Assembly: GCA_002699585.1 (NCBI GenBank)
Contig: PABP01000014.1
Coordinates: 372,001 to 436,000 of the forward strand
Length of the DNA stretch: 64,000 bases
Reading direction: 5' to 3'
Source of the DNA: Anaerolineaceae bacterium
GTDB taxonomy: Bacteria > Chloroflexota > Anaerolineae > Aggregatilineales > Phototrophicaceae
Made by a program: the position numbers and the translations under genes. The notes under the pieces are model-generated. The model made no database searches, was not told the origin of the DNA, and saw nothing but the letters and a program-made list of their open reading frames with translations. This document shows, in pieces, positions 9,270-18,769 of the stretch. How positions within the stretch are numbered: position 1 is the stretch's first letter; each line of letters starts with the position of its first letter.

Positions 9270-9569
9270 GTCGCGCCTCTTTCTAATGTTCAGGCTTATG
9301 CTTAGCCTGGGTACAGGCTGGTAGCTGTAACGTTACTATCTAGGTTTCATTGTAGCGGAAAGTTATATGTCTATAAAAAAAGAAGTGCGCATCTTTGAAG
9401 CTAATTCCAGGGTTTGATGGACGATTTTTGCGGATGTATAGTGAAACGCAGCTTTAAGGGAGCATGAAGCCCGACACTTCCCTATTCACAATAGTCGCAG
9501 GATATGTTCAACTAGTGGGGCACAAGATTCCCTAAAAATCGTATATCCACGGCCACAGGAGGCAACCGC
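9270..9569. other. Divergent intergenic region upstream of rsmA
   Basis: 300 nt between the divergent TPR gene and rsmA. It holds a short hairpin (AGCCTG/CAGGCT near 9306-9321), an AT-rich stretch around 9360-9385 and an AGGAGG ribosome binding site just before rsmA. No small gene or known RNA was recognised. Promoters for both flanking genes are expected here, but none stands out clearly. Confidence 0.5.
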
Positions 9570-10397
9570 ATGAACCCCCGCGAACTGCTTGATGAATACG
9601 GCATCTTGCCCAAGAAAAGCCTCGGCCAGAACTTCATGCACGACCCCAACACGATTGAGAAAATCGTCGCTACGGCGCAGTTGATGCCCGATGATACCGT
9701 CATTGAAGTCGGGCCGGGAACAGGGCAGCTCACCGCGGAGCTGGCCAAGCAGGCGCGCCATGTGATCGCGGTCGAAGTCGATGAGCGTATGCAGCCCATC
9801 CTGGAAGATCGCTTCGCTGATACCAAAAATGTCTACTTTGTCTATGAGGACATCCTCAAGACGGATGTGCTCAAGCTGGTGGGCACGGATGACTTCGTGG
9901 TGGTGGCCAACGTGCCCTACTACATCACGACAGCCATCATCAGCCACCTGCTGGAAAATTACCGCCGACCCAAGCGCATCGTCATCACCATGCAGTATGA
10001 GGTCGCCCAGCGCATCATTTCGCCTGTCGGCGATATGAGCGTACTGGCAGTCAGTGTGCAATTTTATGGCAAGCCGAGCATCGTCAGCCGCCTAAAACCG
10101 GCAGTCTTCTGGCCGCGCCCGAATATTGACAGCGCCATTTTAGCTATCGATTGCTATGAGCGCCCTGCGGTGGACGTACCCTCAGATAAAGCTTTCTTCA
10201 AAGTGGTGCGGGCCGGGTTCAGCCAGAAGCGCAAGCAACTGCGTAATTCGTTGTCGAGCGGATTGGGCATCAAGAACAAAGTGGGCGGGACGCTTTTAGA
10301 GCACGCCGAAATTGACCCGTCACGTCGTGCGGAAACGCTCACATTACAGGAGTGGGCCGACCTGACGCAGGTAGCTTATGACGAGTTAGGGTGGTAG
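9570..10397 (+). CDS. rsmA: 16S rRNA (adenine1518/1519-N6)-dimethyltransferase
   Basis: 275 aa, the normal length for RsmA/KsgA. It uses S-adenosylmethionine to dimethylate two adjacent adenines in the 3' hairpin of 16S rRNA during small-subunit maturation. Visible motifs: 'KKSLGQNF' (about 15-22), the SAM-binding 'VIEVGPGTGQLT' (about 44-55), an acidic 'VEVDERM' strand end and the catalytic motif IV 'NVPYYIT' (114-120). The C-terminal helical domain is present. The start is set by AGGAGG 8 nt upstream. It is followed at once by the second copy of the 110-bp repeat. Confidence 0.97.
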   Translation: MNPRELLDEYGILPKKSLGQNFMHDPNTIEKIVATAQLMPDDTVIEVGPGTGQLTAELAKQARHVIAVEVDERMQPILEDRFADTKNVYFVYEDILKTDVLKLVGTDDFVVVANVPYYITTAIISHLLENYRRPKRIVITMQYEVAQRIISPVGDMSVLAVSVQFYGKPSIVSRLKPAVFWPRPNIDSAILAIDCYERPAVDVPSDKAFFKVVRAGFSQKRKQLRNSLSSGLGIKNKVGGTLLEHAEIDPSRRAETLTLQEWADLTQVAYDELGW

Positions 10398-10398
10398 A

Positions 10399-10509
10399 AC
10401 AACCCCTCCCCTAAATCCCCTCCCCGAAGGAGAGGGAACCTTTGCTTGCTGCTGCATGGCTAAGAAAGGCATCCTTCCGCCTAACTGGAGAAGGACCCCA
10501 AATAGGAGT
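10399..10509 (+). repeat. ~110-bp structured intergenic repeat, copy 2
   Basis: Starts AACAACCCCTCCCCTAAATC and shares with copies 1 and 3 the first hairpin (CCCCTCCCC/GGAGAGGG) and the GGCATCCTTCC segment. Its second hairpin is decayed (CTAACTGGAGAAGG). It lies directly after the rsmA stop codon and before the convergent permease gene. Confidence 0.8.
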
Positions 10510-10557
10510 CTAGCTAAGAAAATAGGCGCTAACCCATTTGATAGACTTCAACGTGTT

Positions 10558-11976
10558 TTAAGCACGGTTGGGCAGTTCATCCAGCAGTTGGGCACGGGCA
10601 GCGATGATGCGTACCGTTTTGTCGCCAGCCTGGGCCATGAACAATCGCACTCCCTGGGACATCAGGCTATTGAGGTGGATGCCATTGGCCTGCAAAGCTG
10701 CCTGGAGTTCAGCTTGCGTGCCGACGCGGAAATCGGCCCCGACCCAGCGCGACGGCACGTCCATATAGGCCACTCCGCTGAACTGAGCGTATAGCACATC
10801 CTGGTCACTCATCAGCCGCAAATGAAGCTGCGAGACATTGCGATGATATTGATACAATTCGACGCGCACTGTGTCGGCGTTTGGCAGATCAAAAATGTTG
10901 CTCGTGCCTTCGTTTAGCGTTGGCGTAAATGATGGTGGCGCAACTGTCGTTGTGAGTGCTTTGGCTGGACTAAGGGCTGTAATGCGGTCGACTTTGCGCT
11001 TACGCACATCTTCATAGCCGCTGCTGTTATTGATCCCCTGCCGGACTGCAACCATCGTTGCCAACCGCAGCGTGCCAATGGTCAAGCCCGTATAAAGCAT
11101 CATGCTAATCAGATGGCCAATGAGTACATTGACTTGGTTAGCGTATGGCGTATAGGAATCAAAATAAAAGGCGGCTGAAACAATGCCGTTGGCAAACAGT
11201 GAGCTTAAACTCGTCGCGGCAGCGACACGTACTCCATCAGATATGGCTGTTCTTCCGCCTAGTTCTTCAAATAAATGGCCAACCAGTAACACAAACATTG
11301 TGATAGCGACGGCCACACCGATCCTCGCAATGACAGACACCCAGGCCCCTGCCCGGTGTGACCAGCGAAACATGCCGATAAATATGCCTATCGCTGCGGA
11401 AAACCCCAGTTCAAGGAAGCCAAAGACCAGCAATAGTACAGCAATGAGCAGCAACCCATCCCAATTGATGACCACATCACTCAAAACAGATGAATGTCGT
11501 GCTTCCCAATTGACTTCATGCAAGCCCATCTGAGCGCTAGCCCACATCAACATGCCCACCCGCAAAAACCACAGCCAGACGTAATCGCGCAGCATAGCCT
11601 TCATAACGCCAGCCCACTTGCCCAGGACAAAGCGCCAATGACTGATACCTGTCAGTTGTAGCAGTTCAAAGGTGCGACCCGTGCGCTCACGGATGATGGA
11701 TTGATTGGCCGTCGATAGGGTGCTCATCACCACTTTAATGAACACAAAAAAGTTGATGACAGCTAATGCACCAACAGCACCGTTCAACTCATTGTAGAAG
11801 CGGCTGGTGTAGCCAGCTAATATCGGCCAGATGAAAGCAAAAATCGAAATAGCTACGGCAGCACGCCAAATCCATTTACCCCACCAGCCCCTGCGACCTC
11901 GCAGCAGCATGAGCGATTCCGCTTGTTGAATAGGATTACGGATGATGTGAGTACGTAAGGTAGGAACTGCGCGCAT
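10558..11976 (-). CDS. ABC-2-type permease-like membrane protein
   Basis: 472 aa with about eight hydrophobic segments. The stretch 'IIRERTGRTFELLQLTGIS' after the second helix is the coupling-helix-like signature of ABC-2 permeases (E-x-x-x-x-T-x-x-L-L-x-x-T). No ATPase gene is adjacent, so it would need an ATPase encoded elsewhere. The last ~130 residues form a soluble tail ('DTVRVELYQYHRNVSQLHLR'), unusual for a permease. The start has AGAGGG upstream. The transported substrate is unknown. Confidence 0.7.
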   Translation of the reverse strand: MRAVPTLRTHIIRNPIQQAESLMLLRGRRGWWGKWIWRAAVAISIFAFIWPILAGYTSRFYNELNGAVGALAVINFFVFIKVVMSTLSTANQSIIRERTGRTFELLQLTGISHWRFVLGKWAGVMKAMLRDYVWLWFLRVGMLMWASAQMGLHEVNWEARHSSVLSDVVINWDGLLLIAVLLLVFGFLELGFSAAIGIFIGMFRWSHRAGAWVSVIARIGVAVAITMFVLLVGHLFEELGGRTAISDGVRVAAATSLSSLFANGIVSAAFYFDSYTPYANQVNVLIGHLISMMLYTGLTIGTLRLATMVAVRQGINNSSGYEDVRKRKVDRITALSPAKALTTTVAPPSFTPTLNEGTSNIFDLPNADTVRVELYQYHRNVSQLHLRLMSDQDVLYAQFSGVAYMDVPSRWVGADFRVGTQAELQAALQANGIHLNSLMSQGVRLFMAQAGDKTVRIIAARAQLLDELPNRA

Positions 11977-12065
11977 AATAACCCTCTGGATATATTTATC
12001 CGAGCCTTCTTACGCAGTATATCATTGAAATCGCCCCAAAAATGGGTGATTAGAAATAGCGTTGC

Positions 12066-14816
12066 CTAAGCGTCGGGGATGACCGTATCCGGATGGTACT
12101 GTTCCAGCACGCTCAGGTCGAAGACATTGGCGCAGGACAATTCGCCAGTTTGCACAGCATCGATGTAGGGGGCGAGGATATCGGCTTGCGCGCTATTGCG
12201 TACACTATCCAGGTCGTTCTGCATGCGCTCACGATTGCCCATTTCTCCGGCGGCGCTGGCGCGCATCAGACGGGCGAAGGAAAAGGTCCGGTCGAAGTTG
12301 ACGACGTTGCTAAAGGCCAAGCTGGCCCGCGCATAATTGCCCTGGCCGCACTCAGCGATACCCGTCAATAGCAGCAGCGTTTCATCACCACCGAACAGGC
12401 CGGGGCTGCTGTTGCTGCCATTGAACTGCTCGGCAATGTCCGAGGCGGCACTGTACTGGCCAATCACCAGATTGCTGAAGATCCCCGGTATCAGGCTCTC
12501 AGGGATGGTAACGCCGATCAGCACATCGAACATGCGCGTGGATACGGTGTAATCCGGGAAATCAGTAACAATGGTTGCGACATAATCGTGGACTGCTACC
12601 AGATCGCCCTGACGCAGCGCCAGCAACAAGGCCGAGGTATAGGGCAAGGTCACATCTGGTTGGGACTCCAAAGCGCGGTCGATGTACTCACGCGCCAAGT
12701 CGATGTCACCCGATTTGTAGGCCAGTTCCGCACGGATATACAGCGGCGTCCAATCGTCACTACGTAAAGACACCGCTACTTCAATTTCGCTGACGTTATT
12801 GACGATAATCAGGTTACTTTTGCGATTGCCAACCGAGCTGCCATCCAAATGCGAGAACAGGGGCATCACCCAGTTATCCGGGCCAAGCCGCTTGGCTGTT
12901 TCAAAATCCTGGGCGACTGTCTCACGGAGGGTATTCAGTTGGGTCGGGGGCAACAGTTCATCGACGAATTCGATCAGGTACGTGCGGTTACGCGCCATCG
13001 CCCGCAGCCAATACAGAATGGCATTCCCCGGTTCGGCTCGGATGGCGGCATTGATACAGGTTACAGCGCTGTTGGGAGAGTCCATATACCGTTGGAAGTA
13101 GCAATGGGTATTCGCAGCGGAGGACTGCACGACAGTCGGCAGCGTGACGTCAGGGGGTATGATCGCGATCATGCGCGCCCAGTCGGCCAGGTTGCCATCG
13201 GCGCCATACATCATGCCAGCGACACCGGCCACATAAGGTGCGATGCTTTCTGTCTGCGGGTTATTCATTTCCAGGCGCACATTGGCCACGCGGTCGATGC
13301 TGGCCCGTGGGAAGTGTATCGTCGGGAAAAGCGCCATACTACCCGCCTGGACATCCAGCAACACGCGACTGTCATCATAAGTGCCCCAGACGATCACTGC
13401 CGCCTGTTCCTGATTGGCTACAGCCAGCGCTTCGTCCTGGTCATCAATCGCTTGCGAATAACGAACGATGTCCAGTTTGGTATGCGTATTTTCAATTTCG
13501 TAGCGCTGTTCCAGATCATCCACAATCATGCGCGTGACATCGCGCTGGGCTGCCCCGGAAAGCGGCTGAATATCGGCAATCAGCACGCGCAGGGGGTCAT
13601 TCGCTGAAGGCAGCACGATTTTACCTTCAGGATCATCGGCTTCTGCCGGGTTGAGCAACCCACTGGCCAGCAGGCTAACAAGCGCCAGAGCAACGACCAC
13701 AAGCGCCATCAACGCCATACCCCACACCGGGATACGACGCCCGGACGCGGCAAGCTCCAGCACCGTTTGGGATACATCCGTTGATTCAGGATGCTCATCT
13801 GTGGCGGGCATGTCCATCTCAATGTGTCGGGTTTTAGAATCGTTCGCTACATCAATGTCCTCTTTGGAGGCATTGGCAGTGAAAGCAGGCAGTTTCGTGT
13901 TGGTTGGGGTATTAAAGCGACTCTCTGAGGAAACTACCCCTGGATTGGCTGCTGTTAAGGAGGGCAAGACCTCAGTCGGGCTGTCGAGCGCATTCAGCAA
14001 ATTCTCTAGCTCGGCACCCACGCGACGGACGCTGTTGATACGCCGTTCGGGGTCTTTTTCTAGCATCTGCCGGATGAGTTCAAACACGGTGATGGGCACA
14101 TCATGGCGCAGTTGCGTTAGGTCGGGTACCGGACGTGTGAGGATAGCCGTCACCCGCGCTGTGACCGTCTCGCCTTCAAACGGGCGCTGGCCCACCAGCA
14201 TTTCAAAGAGCAGGATGCCAAAAGCCCAGACATCCGTGCGCGCATCAAAAGGTAAGCCATTAAGCGCTTCTGGCGAGAGATAATTGACCGTGCCAACCAC
14301 TGCCCCGGTGCGCGTGACCTCCGGCTTATCGCTGAGATAGGCCACACCGAAGTCAGTCAGGCGTGGGGTGCCATCCTCGGCCAGCAAGATATTGGCCGGT
14401 TTCAAATCACGATGGATGATGCGCATCCGATGGGCGCGTGTCAGGGCATCGGCAATATCCAGGGCGATTTCCAGCGTACGGCGCAAGGGCAGTGCGCCAT
14501 ACTCATCCAGATAATCGCGCAGGTTGCCGCCGGGGACGTATTCCATGACGATGTAATGGTCGGGGGGCTGGTTAACCGATGCCAAAACCTTCACAATGTT
14601 CGGATGGTCGAGCCGCCGCAGGGCTTCCGCTTCACGGGCGAAGCGCTCCAATGTTTCCGGGCGATCCCGCACAACCGAACCCAGCAGTTGCTTGATAGCC
14701 ACCTGCTGGCCGGTCTGGGTATCCACGCCCAAATACACCGTGCCCATACCGCCGGTGCCAAGGATATATTCCGGTTCTGTATTTAGCTCAAACCGTTCGC
14801 CGATGATTACAGTCAC
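12066..14816 (-). CDS. Transmembrane Ser/Thr protein kinase with C-terminal repeat domain
   Basis: About 916 aa using a GTG at 14816 (AGGTGG 8 nt upstream); an in-frame upstream ATG would add 13 residues. The N-terminal Hanks-type kinase is complete: glycine loop 'GTGGMGTVYLG' (about 20-30), catalytic Lys42 in VAIK, 'HRDLKPAN' (135-142), DFG (155-157), 'GTVNYLSPE' and 'DVWAFGILLFEML'. A linker and one membrane helix ('MALMALVVVALALVSLLASG', about 362-382) lead to a large domain probably outside the membrane. That domain has TPR-like repeats ('AELAYKSGDIDLAREYIDRA') and a segment resembling a nucleotide-free TolB-like fold ('QAAVIVWGTYDDSRV'). It likely signals in response to an external cue. 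Confidence 0.9.
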   Translation of the reverse strand: MTVIIGERFELNTEPEYILGTGGMGTVYLGVDTQTGQQVAIKQLLGSVVRDRPETLERFAREAEALRRLDHPNIVKVLASVNQPPDHYIVMEYVPGGNLRDYLDEYGALPLRRTLEIALDIADALTRAHRMRIIHRDLKPANILLAEDGTPRLTDFGVAYLSDKPEVTRTGAVVGTVNYLSPEALNGLPFDARTDVWAFGILLFEMLVGQRPFEGETVTARVTAILTRPVPDLTQLRHDVPITVFELIRQMLEKDPERRINSVRRVGAELENLLNALDSPTEVLPSLTAANPGVVSSESRFNTPTNTKLPAFTANASKEDIDVANDSKTRHIEMDMPATDEHPESTDVSQTVLELAASGRRIPVWGMALMALVVVALALVSLLASGLLNPAEADDPEGKIVLPSANDPLRVLIADIQPLSGAAQRDVTRMIVDDLEQRYEIENTHTKLDIVRYSQAIDDQDEALAVANQEQAAVIVWGTYDDSRVLLDVQAGSMALFPTIHFPRASIDRVANVRLEMNNPQTESIAPYVAGVAGMMYGADGNLADWARMIAIIPPDVTLPTVVQSSAANTHCYFQRYMDSPNSAVTCINAAIRAEPGNAILYWLRAMARNRTYLIEFVDELLPPTQLNTLRETVAQDFETAKRLGPDNWVMPLFSHLDGSSVGNRKSNLIIVNNVSEIEVAVSLRSDDWTPLYIRAELAYKSGDIDLAREYIDRALESQPDVTLPYTSALLLALRQGDLVAVHDYVATIVTDFPDYTVSTRMFDVLIGVTIPESLIPGIFSNLVIGQYSAASDIAEQFNGSNSSPGLFGGDETLLLLTGIAECGQGNYARASLAFSNVVNFDRTFSFARLMRASAAGEMGNRERMQNDLDSVRNSAQADILAPYIDAVQTGELSCANVFDLSVLEQYHPDTVIPDA

Positions 14817-15084
14817 CGCTGCCCACCTGTGACGATTATGGAGGCGTTTGTACACGCCCTGGTGCCAGGAGCACCTTTAAGTCACTGTCCGTTTTAATTA
14901 CTCTTCGTTTTAATCACTCTTATTGTACTGTCGTATCGTGCTTTTACAGACTTAACATGCTTGAGAGTTGACAATGATTTTGTATTTTACCTGGCACGTA
15001 TCATGACTAGCTAGCAATTTATTACTATTCATTATCATTTGCAAGCAAATCGGGGACATTTTGCAGGGGGCTATTACTGTAGTA

Positions 15085-15702
15085 CTAGCGATTTTCTAAG
15101 TAGCGGGCTTCGTCCTCCACAAAGCTGACCGCCGCGCTGATAGTCGCATCCGGGGATAGGTTGGGCGGCATGTCCAGCACAGACTGGGATTGGAGTTGTG
15201 GTTCGCCCTTAAGGTCAATCGTGACGATCCCAAGCTGGCGTTTTTGAACAGATTGCAGATGCAGGACACGATCTTGCAGGGTGGTGGCAGGTGTGGATGC
15301 CAACACAATGTTGAGGCCAATGGCGGGCGTCGGCTGCAAACTGACCACCATGTCATCATCCTGAACAGGTGGGACGTTGTAGCGCCAGCTATAGCGAGCA
15401 TCAACCAACCCCAGGCTAATGGCCCCACTGAGCTTATAACGTTCGCCTTCCGCCAGCACACCTTCGACATTGGCCGCATGATAGCCCATGCCATCCAACA
15501 CAATCAGCGTGCTGCGCCCCCCGGTGATGCCACACGGCCACACATCCGGCGTACACGATTCGCCCAGGTCGAGCAGCAGTGGCTTCACGCCCAGGGTCGT
15601 TATCTGCTGCTGAATGAAGGTATACAGGCGCGGCAGCAGCGCTAAGTCACCTTGAATATGGGATGTGTAAAAAATCGTGAGATGGGATAGGGCGTTTGGC
15701 AT
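15085..15702 (-). CDS. Conserved hypothetical protein, weakly 5'-nucleotidase-like
   Basis: 205 aa. The N-terminus 'LTIFYTSHIQGDLALLPRL' resembles the first strand of calcineurin-like 5'-nucleotidases, but the usual DxH...D metal motifs are absent. Middle segments 'LLLDLGESCTP' and 'RSTLIVLDGMGYHAANV' look like alpha/beta strands ending in acidic residues. No signal peptide is seen. If derived from a phosphoesterase it has probably lost the metal site. No function can be assigned. Confidence 0.55.
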   Translation of the reverse strand: MPNALSHLTIFYTSHIQGDLALLPRLYTFIQQQITTLGVKPLLLDLGESCTPDVWPCGITGGRSTLIVLDGMGYHAANVEGVLAEGERYKLSGAISLGLVDARYSWRYNVPPVQDDDMVVSLQPTPAIGLNIVLASTPATTLQDRVLHLQSVQKRQLGIVTIDLKGEPQLQSQSVLDMPPNLSPDATISAAVSFVEDEARYLENR

Positions 15703-15732
15703 GCAGATTACATCTATCTCTCATTTAGGCGG

Positions 15733-15760
15733 GTAGGGGCACAATATATTGTGCCCCTAC
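15733..15760. repeat. 28-nt perfect palindrome, GTAGGGGCACAATA type
   Basis: GTAGGGGCACAATA followed directly by its reverse complement. An identical 28-mer lies at 44998-45025 and a shortened copy at 58834-58857. It sits between two minus-strand genes and would fold into a long RNA hairpin on either strand. Confidence 0.9.
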
Positions 15761-15794
15761 GAGATGCAAATTGATTGAGTCGCGTAAAACTCGC

Positions 15795-16625
15795 TTACGC
15801 TAAGGGCTGCCAGCGATAGGCATCCTCGCCGATTTGCTCGACGGTCCCCAGGCCAGGGAACGGCAAATGGTAGACCTGCAAGAGCATATTTTCCTCAGCG
15901 GCACGTTTGAGGATCGCCTTGCGAGTTTCTACAGCCTTTTCCTTATCGACATCAAAGATGATGTGCCAATCAGGATGGGCAAACTGCGGCAAACGCAGCA
16001 GGGTATCCGATAGATAGAGCAGTTGCTCATCGCCACTGTGAACATGCGCCAGATAGTGCCCCGGTGAGTGGCCACGAGCATCGACGACGGTGACACCGGG
16101 CAACAGTTCATAACCGGGTTCGATGAAAGTAAAGCGATCTTTGAGCGGCGCGAAGCCTTTTTTGAACTGTTCGGTGCGTTCTTCTGACATTTGCGGCCAG
16201 GGCGAGCGCGGCAGCCAGATGTCCCATTCGACTTCGGCGGCGTAATAATGCGCGTTGGGGAAAACCACCTCACCCGCTTCATTGACCAACCCGCCAGTGT
16301 GGTCGCCGTGGAAGTGGGTCAGGAAAATCATGTCAATGTCATCAGCGGTCAGGCCAGCTTCCGCCAGGGATGCCAGCAAATGCGACCGGGAATTGTCGCC
16401 GACGCCAGTATCAATCAGTAGATTGTGTTCGCCATTCTGGATCAGCAGGCAGTTCATGGCGTCGATGCCCGTCGGGCCTTCGCCGAGGTCATCCAGGGCA
16501 GCGCGGATCTCGTCCCAGGGTGCGCCAACCATATCGGTCGTGGCCGGGTCATAGGCATACGGTGTGGTGGTATCGTTGAGCACCGTACAGGTGAGGTCGC
16601 CAACGGTCAGTTGGTGAATAGGCAT
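15795..16625 (-). CDS. MBL-fold metallo-hydrolase (tandem paralogue A)
   Basis: 276 aa with a full metallo-beta-lactamase fold signature: 'LLIDTGVGD' (about 69-77), the zinc motif 'THFHGDHTGG' (103-112), a further His in 'DARGHSPGHYLAHV' and a late Asp in 'LLYLSDTLL'. Both metals should bind. Members of this branch include lactonases (AHL/quorum-quenching type) and other small-ester hydrolases; the natural substrate is not clear. A close paralogue lies 58 nt upstream in the same direction. The start is chosen at 'MPIHQLTVGD', preceded by GGAG. Confidence 0.85.
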   Translation of the reverse strand: MPIHQLTVGDLTCTVLNDTTTPYAYDPATTDMVGAPWDEIRAALDDLGEGPTGIDAMNCLLIQNGEHNLLIDTGVGDNSRSHLLASLAEAGLTADDIDMIFLTHFHGDHTGGLVNEAGEVVFPNAHYYAAEVEWDIWLPRSPWPQMSEERTEQFKKGFAPLKDRFTFIEPGYELLPGVTVVDARGHSPGHYLAHVHSGDEQLLYLSDTLLRLPQFAHPDWHIIFDVDKEKAVETRKAILKRAAEENMLLQVYHLPFPGLGTVEQIGEDAYRWQPLA

Positions 16626-16683
16626 AACATGACTCCACAGAAACTACAGTGTACTTATCTGGATCGGTCTAATTTGGATGAGT

Positions 16684-17511
16684 CTAACTATCGATGGGCT
16701 GCCAGCGGAAGGCATCGCCCACTCGCTTGACGTGCCCCAAACCAGGGAACGGCAAATGGTAGAACAGTGTGAACTGGTCGTCATCGGCGGCGCGGGTGAG
16801 CAAGGCAATGCGCGACTGGACGGCCAGGTCTTTGTCGGTATCGTAGACGAAATGCCAGGTTGGGCGAGCAAGCTGCACCACACGATGCAGCGTATCCACC
16901 AGGAACAGCAAGCTTTTGTCACCGCTGGACAGGTACAGCCCGACGTGACCCGGCGTATGTCCGGGGGCATCAACGACTTCCACGCCAGGGATGATTTCGT
17001 CACCCGGTTCGACAAAGCTAAACTGGTCCTCCAGGGGCAACAACCCCTTTTTCAAGCCATCGATACGCGGACCGCCCTCAGCCAATTTTTCCTCACTGAG
17101 CCAGAATTCCCACTCAGCGCGATTGATGACATAGCGGGCATTAGGGAAAGCGGGTTCGCCATTTTGCAGCAGGCCGCCAAAATGATCGCCATGTAGGTGG
17201 GTAATGAATACAATATCGATCTGGTCAGGGGCGACGCCTGCTTCCGATAGTGCGCCTAGCAGACCCGACACCTCCGGGTTGCCGATGCCCGTATCGACCA
17301 GCAGATTGGTATTGCCACTCTGGATCAATAGCGGGTTGATGGCGTTGGTCAAATGGTCGCCCTCGCCGACTTCATCAGCAGCCGCGCGGATTTCCTCAAA
17401 CGTGGCGGTGATGAAGAAGTTGGTCAGGTTTTCATCATATGGCGCCTGAGACTCTAGTTCACTGAGTACGGTGCATTGTATGTCACCGACTGTAAACGCA
17501 TGAATGGGCAT
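16684..17511 (-). CDS. MBL-fold metallo-hydrolase (tandem paralogue B)
   Basis: 275 aa, colinear with its neighbour from 'MPIHAFTVGD' to 'WQPIDS'. It keeps 'LLVDTGIGN', the zinc motif 'THLHGDHFGG' (104-113), 'DAPGHTPGHVGL' and 'LLFLVDTLH'. In that last motif the Asp is kept while the preceding Ser of paralogue A is Val. GGGAGG precedes the start. The two genes probably arose by tandem duplication and have diverged enough to suggest different substrates. Confidence 0.85.
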   Translation of the reverse strand: MPIHAFTVGDIQCTVLSELESQAPYDENLTNFFITATFEEIRAAADEVGEGDHLTNAINPLLIQSGNTNLLVDTGIGNPEVSGLLGALSEAGVAPDQIDIVFITHLHGDHFGGLLQNGEPAFPNARYVINRAEWEFWLSEEKLAEGGPRIDGLKKGLLPLEDQFSFVEPGDEIIPGVEVVDAPGHTPGHVGLYLSSGDKSLLFLVDTLHRVVQLARPTWHFVYDTDKDLAVQSRIALLTRAADDDQFTLFYHLPFPGLGHVKRVGDAFRWQPIDS

Positions 17512-17614
17512 AATTATGCCTCCCTAAATCCTAACTTAGTCAGGAGTATACCGAATCCCCGCCCAATACCTTTTCCAGTCTCACGCCAGTCTCAAGATAT
17601 TCTCATCAAGAATT

Positions 17615-18769
17615 TCAATTCCAGGCCAGCACATAACGACCGCGCGTGCGCTGATCGGTGGCGGAATACAGGTAAGTCACACCATCGAGCACGATAACAT
17701 CCGCGTGGCCAATACCCCAGTTAAAGGCGACATCCTGAATGATGGGATTGCCGGGGAACAACTCCCAGGGACCGTCGATCGCATCCAGCGGGGCACGGGC
17801 AAAACCCAGCGCGAACTGCGTATCCATACCGCGTTCGAGTTCATCCGGCCCACGAATGCCTTCGTAAAACATGTAGAGATAATCGCCATCGGCCAGGAGA
17901 TCGGCACTGCTGATATAGCGAAAATCAAAATAGGGGTTGGCATCCGCACCGGAAAGCGCCACAGGGCCGTATTCGGTCGCGCCGGAAAAAAGCGGGTCAG
18001 TGTCGCAGAGCTGTAATTCATCCAGTGGGCCGTGACGGGCACCTTTGTAGCAGCGCATATGCGCCGGGGCTGACCCAGCCGCCACGAACACGTACAGAAT
18101 ATCGCCATCAACGTACAATCCGGGCGGCGCACCCACCAGGCAGCCGTCCGCCTGCCCACGGATGAAGGGGTGCTCACCAATACGCTCAATGTCACTGCAT
18201 GGATCGTAGCTCATCGGCCAGGTACCACCGGGTACACGCAGATAGGCCCAATCCGACCAGTTGAGACCATCTTCCGAGGTGCGCAGGATAGTCTGGGCAT
18301 GCCATTCATAAGCCATGTAGAACAGGTCGTCAGTGGCCACCACGCGCGGGTACTGCTGGGCCGTGATGTGGTCACGCTGGTCATCGCAGGGGCAGGCTTC
18401 ACAGGTCATCATGCAAAAAGGCGCGGTCAGCGAGAAGGATTGACCGTTGTCTTCGCTTTCCCATAGGGTAGTACAACCGGGGAACTCGACTGGCTGGCCG
18501 CACTGGTCGAGGATACCGCTCGACTCATAACTGGCGTGCAGATACGACCAGAGCACGCCCTCGCCTCTATCCAGGGTATCGCTTTCGCCAATAGGCAGTC
18601 CAACATCAGCCAGATCGACCTGCCAATGGGCGCGCCCTTCCCAGAAATCGAGCAACGTGGGCGGGGCATCCTGGGCATGCAGGCCGATGCCTACCACAAA
18701 CAGCCCTATATATAGGAACAGTACGGCCCATTGCGACTTTTTTGTAACGAAATTGCCTATAAGTTTCAT
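17615..18769 (-). CDS. Exported beta-propeller protein, glycosidase-like
   Basis: 384 aa. The N-terminus has a charged start and a hydrophobic helix ending in 'IGLHAQDAPP', a likely signal peptide. The rest shows repeated beta motifs such as 'TTLWESEDNGQSFSLTAPF', 'ILRTSEDGLNWSDWAYLR' and 'DYLYMFYEGIRG', the pattern of sialidase (Asp-box) or five-bladed glycoside-hydrolase propellers. A Cys-rich loop ('CMMTCEACPCDD') may hold disulfides or a metal. The probable role is binding or cleavage of extracellular glycans. The exact family is uncertain. Confidence 0.6.
   Translation of the reverse strand: MKLIGNFVTKKSQWAVLFLYIGLFVVGIGLHAQDAPPTLLDFWEGRAHWQVDLADVGLPIGESDTLDRGEGVLWSYLHASYESSGILDQCGQPVEFPGCTTLWESEDNGQSFSLTAPFCMMTCEACPCDDQRDHITAQQYPRVVATDDLFYMAYEWHAQTILRTSEDGLNWSDWAYLRVPGGTWPMSYDPCSDIERIGEHPFIRGQADGCLVGAPPGLYVDGDILYVFVAAGSAPAHMRCYKGARHGPLDELQLCDTDPLFSGATEYGPVALSGADANPYFDFRYISSADLLADGDYLYMFYEGIRGPDELERGMDTQFALGFARAPLDAIDGPWELFPGNPIIQDVAFNWGIGHADVIVLDGVTYLYSATDQRTRGRYVLAWN

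Noticed and set aside
9486-10061. Minus-strand frame over rsmA
   Set aside because: It is the antisense of a certain gene and shows no recognisable protein pattern.
10456-10794. Plus-strand frame downstream of rsmA
   Set aside because: It overlaps the 110-bp repeat and the antisense of the permease gene; no start signal.
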